This document shows, piece after piece, positions 63,479-64,000 of a stretch of DNA of 64,000 nt (position 1 is the first letter of the stretch; the number at the start of each line of letters is the position of its first letter). A model generated the notes under the pieces. That model worked only from the letters and a program-made list of their open reading frames with translations, had not been told where the DNA came from and did not search any database. This stretch comes from Pseudomonas psychrophila HA-4 (GTDB lineage Bacteria; Pseudomonadota; Gammaproteobacteria; Pseudomonadales; Pseudomonadaceae). The position numbers were made by a program, and so were the translations under genes. The DNA lies in contig NZ_ALJC01000031.1 in NCBI RefSeq assembly GCF_000282975.1, positions 1 to 64,000 on the forward strand. The letters run 5' to 3'.

Positions 63479-64000
63479 TTACTGGCCCAACACACAGCGT
63501 TTGAGCCGCGCTTCTAGGTTGCGGTCTGGCATGGCGTGGTTTCGCAGGGCGCTGATAGTCTGTTCGACGTAATCACGGGTGGTGCCGTAACGCCCGCTGG
63601 CGTTGGCCAATACTTGGCTGAGTACACCGTCTGGCAGGTTGCCCGCATAGCTAGGCAGATGCCGCTCCAGTACAAAACCCAATGCTTGTACTTGGCTGCC
63701 GTCTTCGAGGCGGCAGGTCAGCCAGTGTGGCCGATAGGAAGGGACGGGCATTTCACGCAGCCACAGCGCATTGAGCGCTGCTTCAAGGTTGTCTTCGGGC
63801 AGGCGATACGCAAAACCACTGCACGAACCGCCCCGATCAAGTCCAAAGACCAGACCCGGCAACTGCGGGGTGCCACGGTGCTCGTGAGACCACAAATACA
63901 GCCCGCGATGATAGCCATAAACACGACCCCGCACGCGCTCAACCGCTGAGCACTCAGGGCGCCAAATCAGCGAGCCATACGCGAACAACCAAACAGGGCC
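63479..64000 (-). CDS. ChaC-type gamma-glutamylcyclotransferase, 5' end cut by the window
   Basis: The frame is open to the window edge, so the start lies beyond 64000. The visible 174 codons give GPVWLFAYGSLIWRPE, VRGRVYGYHRGLYLWSHEHRG (in part) and GFAYRLPED, typical of ChaC glutathione-specific cyclotransferases. These release 5-oxoproline from gamma-glutamyl peptides. The C-terminus ends RLKRCVLGQ. It is read as the 3' part of a normal gene, not a pseudogene. Confidence 0.9.
   Translation of the reverse strand, partial: GPVWLFAYGSLIWRPECSAVERVRGRVYGYHRGLYLWSHEHRGTPQLPGLVFGLDRGGSCSGFAYRLPEDNLEAALNALWLREMPVPSYRPHWLTCRLEDGSQVQALGFVLERHLPSYAGNLPDGVLSQVLANASGRYGTTRDYVEQTISALRNHAMPDRNLEARLKRCVLGQ

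Overview
The window looks like a Pseudomonas chromosome, most likely of the P. fluorescens/P. putida type. Gene order supports this: ygfB-pepP-ubiH-ubiI diverging from a ZapB-like gene, zapA, 6S RNA and ygfA. So do OprD porins, DUF2388, dctBD, the Pseudomonas-style 6S RNA and several REP/REPIN-type palindrome families between genes. No rRNA, tRNA, CRISPR array or intact insertion sequence was seen. All calls come from reading the sequence; no database search was run.

Layout. 0.4-7.6 kb: a GntR-type regulator diverging from an NRAMP-like transporter gene, then pxpA, DUF1445, a fused pxpB-pxpC and a fused biotin carboxylase-biotin carrier gene. This is a Pseudomonas version of the Bacillus kip/5-oxoprolinase operon, and its last two proteins together carry every domain of a urea-carboxylase-like enzyme. 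7.6-10.4 kb: a HelD-like helicase. 10.6-12.9 kb: an accessory bacteriocin island with a pyocin-S/colicin E3-type rRNase toxin (frame broken at a C9 tract), three related small genes that are probably immunity genes, and a decayed fragment of a second toxin tip. 12.9-17.7 kb: an AraC regulator followed by four envelope genes (DUF1254/DUF1214, MipA, class A acid phosphatase, beta-barrel). 17.5-18.1 kb: an imperfect tandem duplication carrying REPIN elements. 18.2-22.2 kb: ECF sigma factor, FecR and TonB receptor for siderophore signalling, preceded by a Fur-box-like site.

22.3-33.9 kb is mostly core metabolism: OprD porin, agmatine deiminase, rmlB-rmlD, the DctB/DctD dicarboxylate sensor pair, a thioesterase, cysQ-nudE diverging from yrfG, and kbp. 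34-38 kb: a LysR regulator, fdhD and a YdeP-type molybdopterin oxidoreductase. 38.4-44.9 kb: small envelope proteins (one behind a sigma-54-like promoter and followed by a 24-residue membrane peptide), an Lrp regulator with a divergent ACT-like protein, an orphan GspE ATPase, a stomatin/NfeD pair and DUF2388. 45-50.7 kb: a DegT aminotransferase, gcvT-gcvH and an iron(III) ABC permease plus binding protein without an ATPase. 50.9-57.7 kb: the ubiquinone/pepP and zapA/6S/ygfA blocks, a 49-residue membrane protein and an EVE protein. 58-62.8 kb: an HlyD-RbbA-YhhJ ABC export operon. The right end holds a FliL-like secreted protein and a ChaC gene cut by the window edge.

The two regions most worth attention are the kip-like operon, which may encode a split biotin-dependent carboxylase acting in D-glutamate/5-oxoproline breakdown, and the bacteriocin island, which looks like a toxin-tip/immunity exchange site caught in decay.
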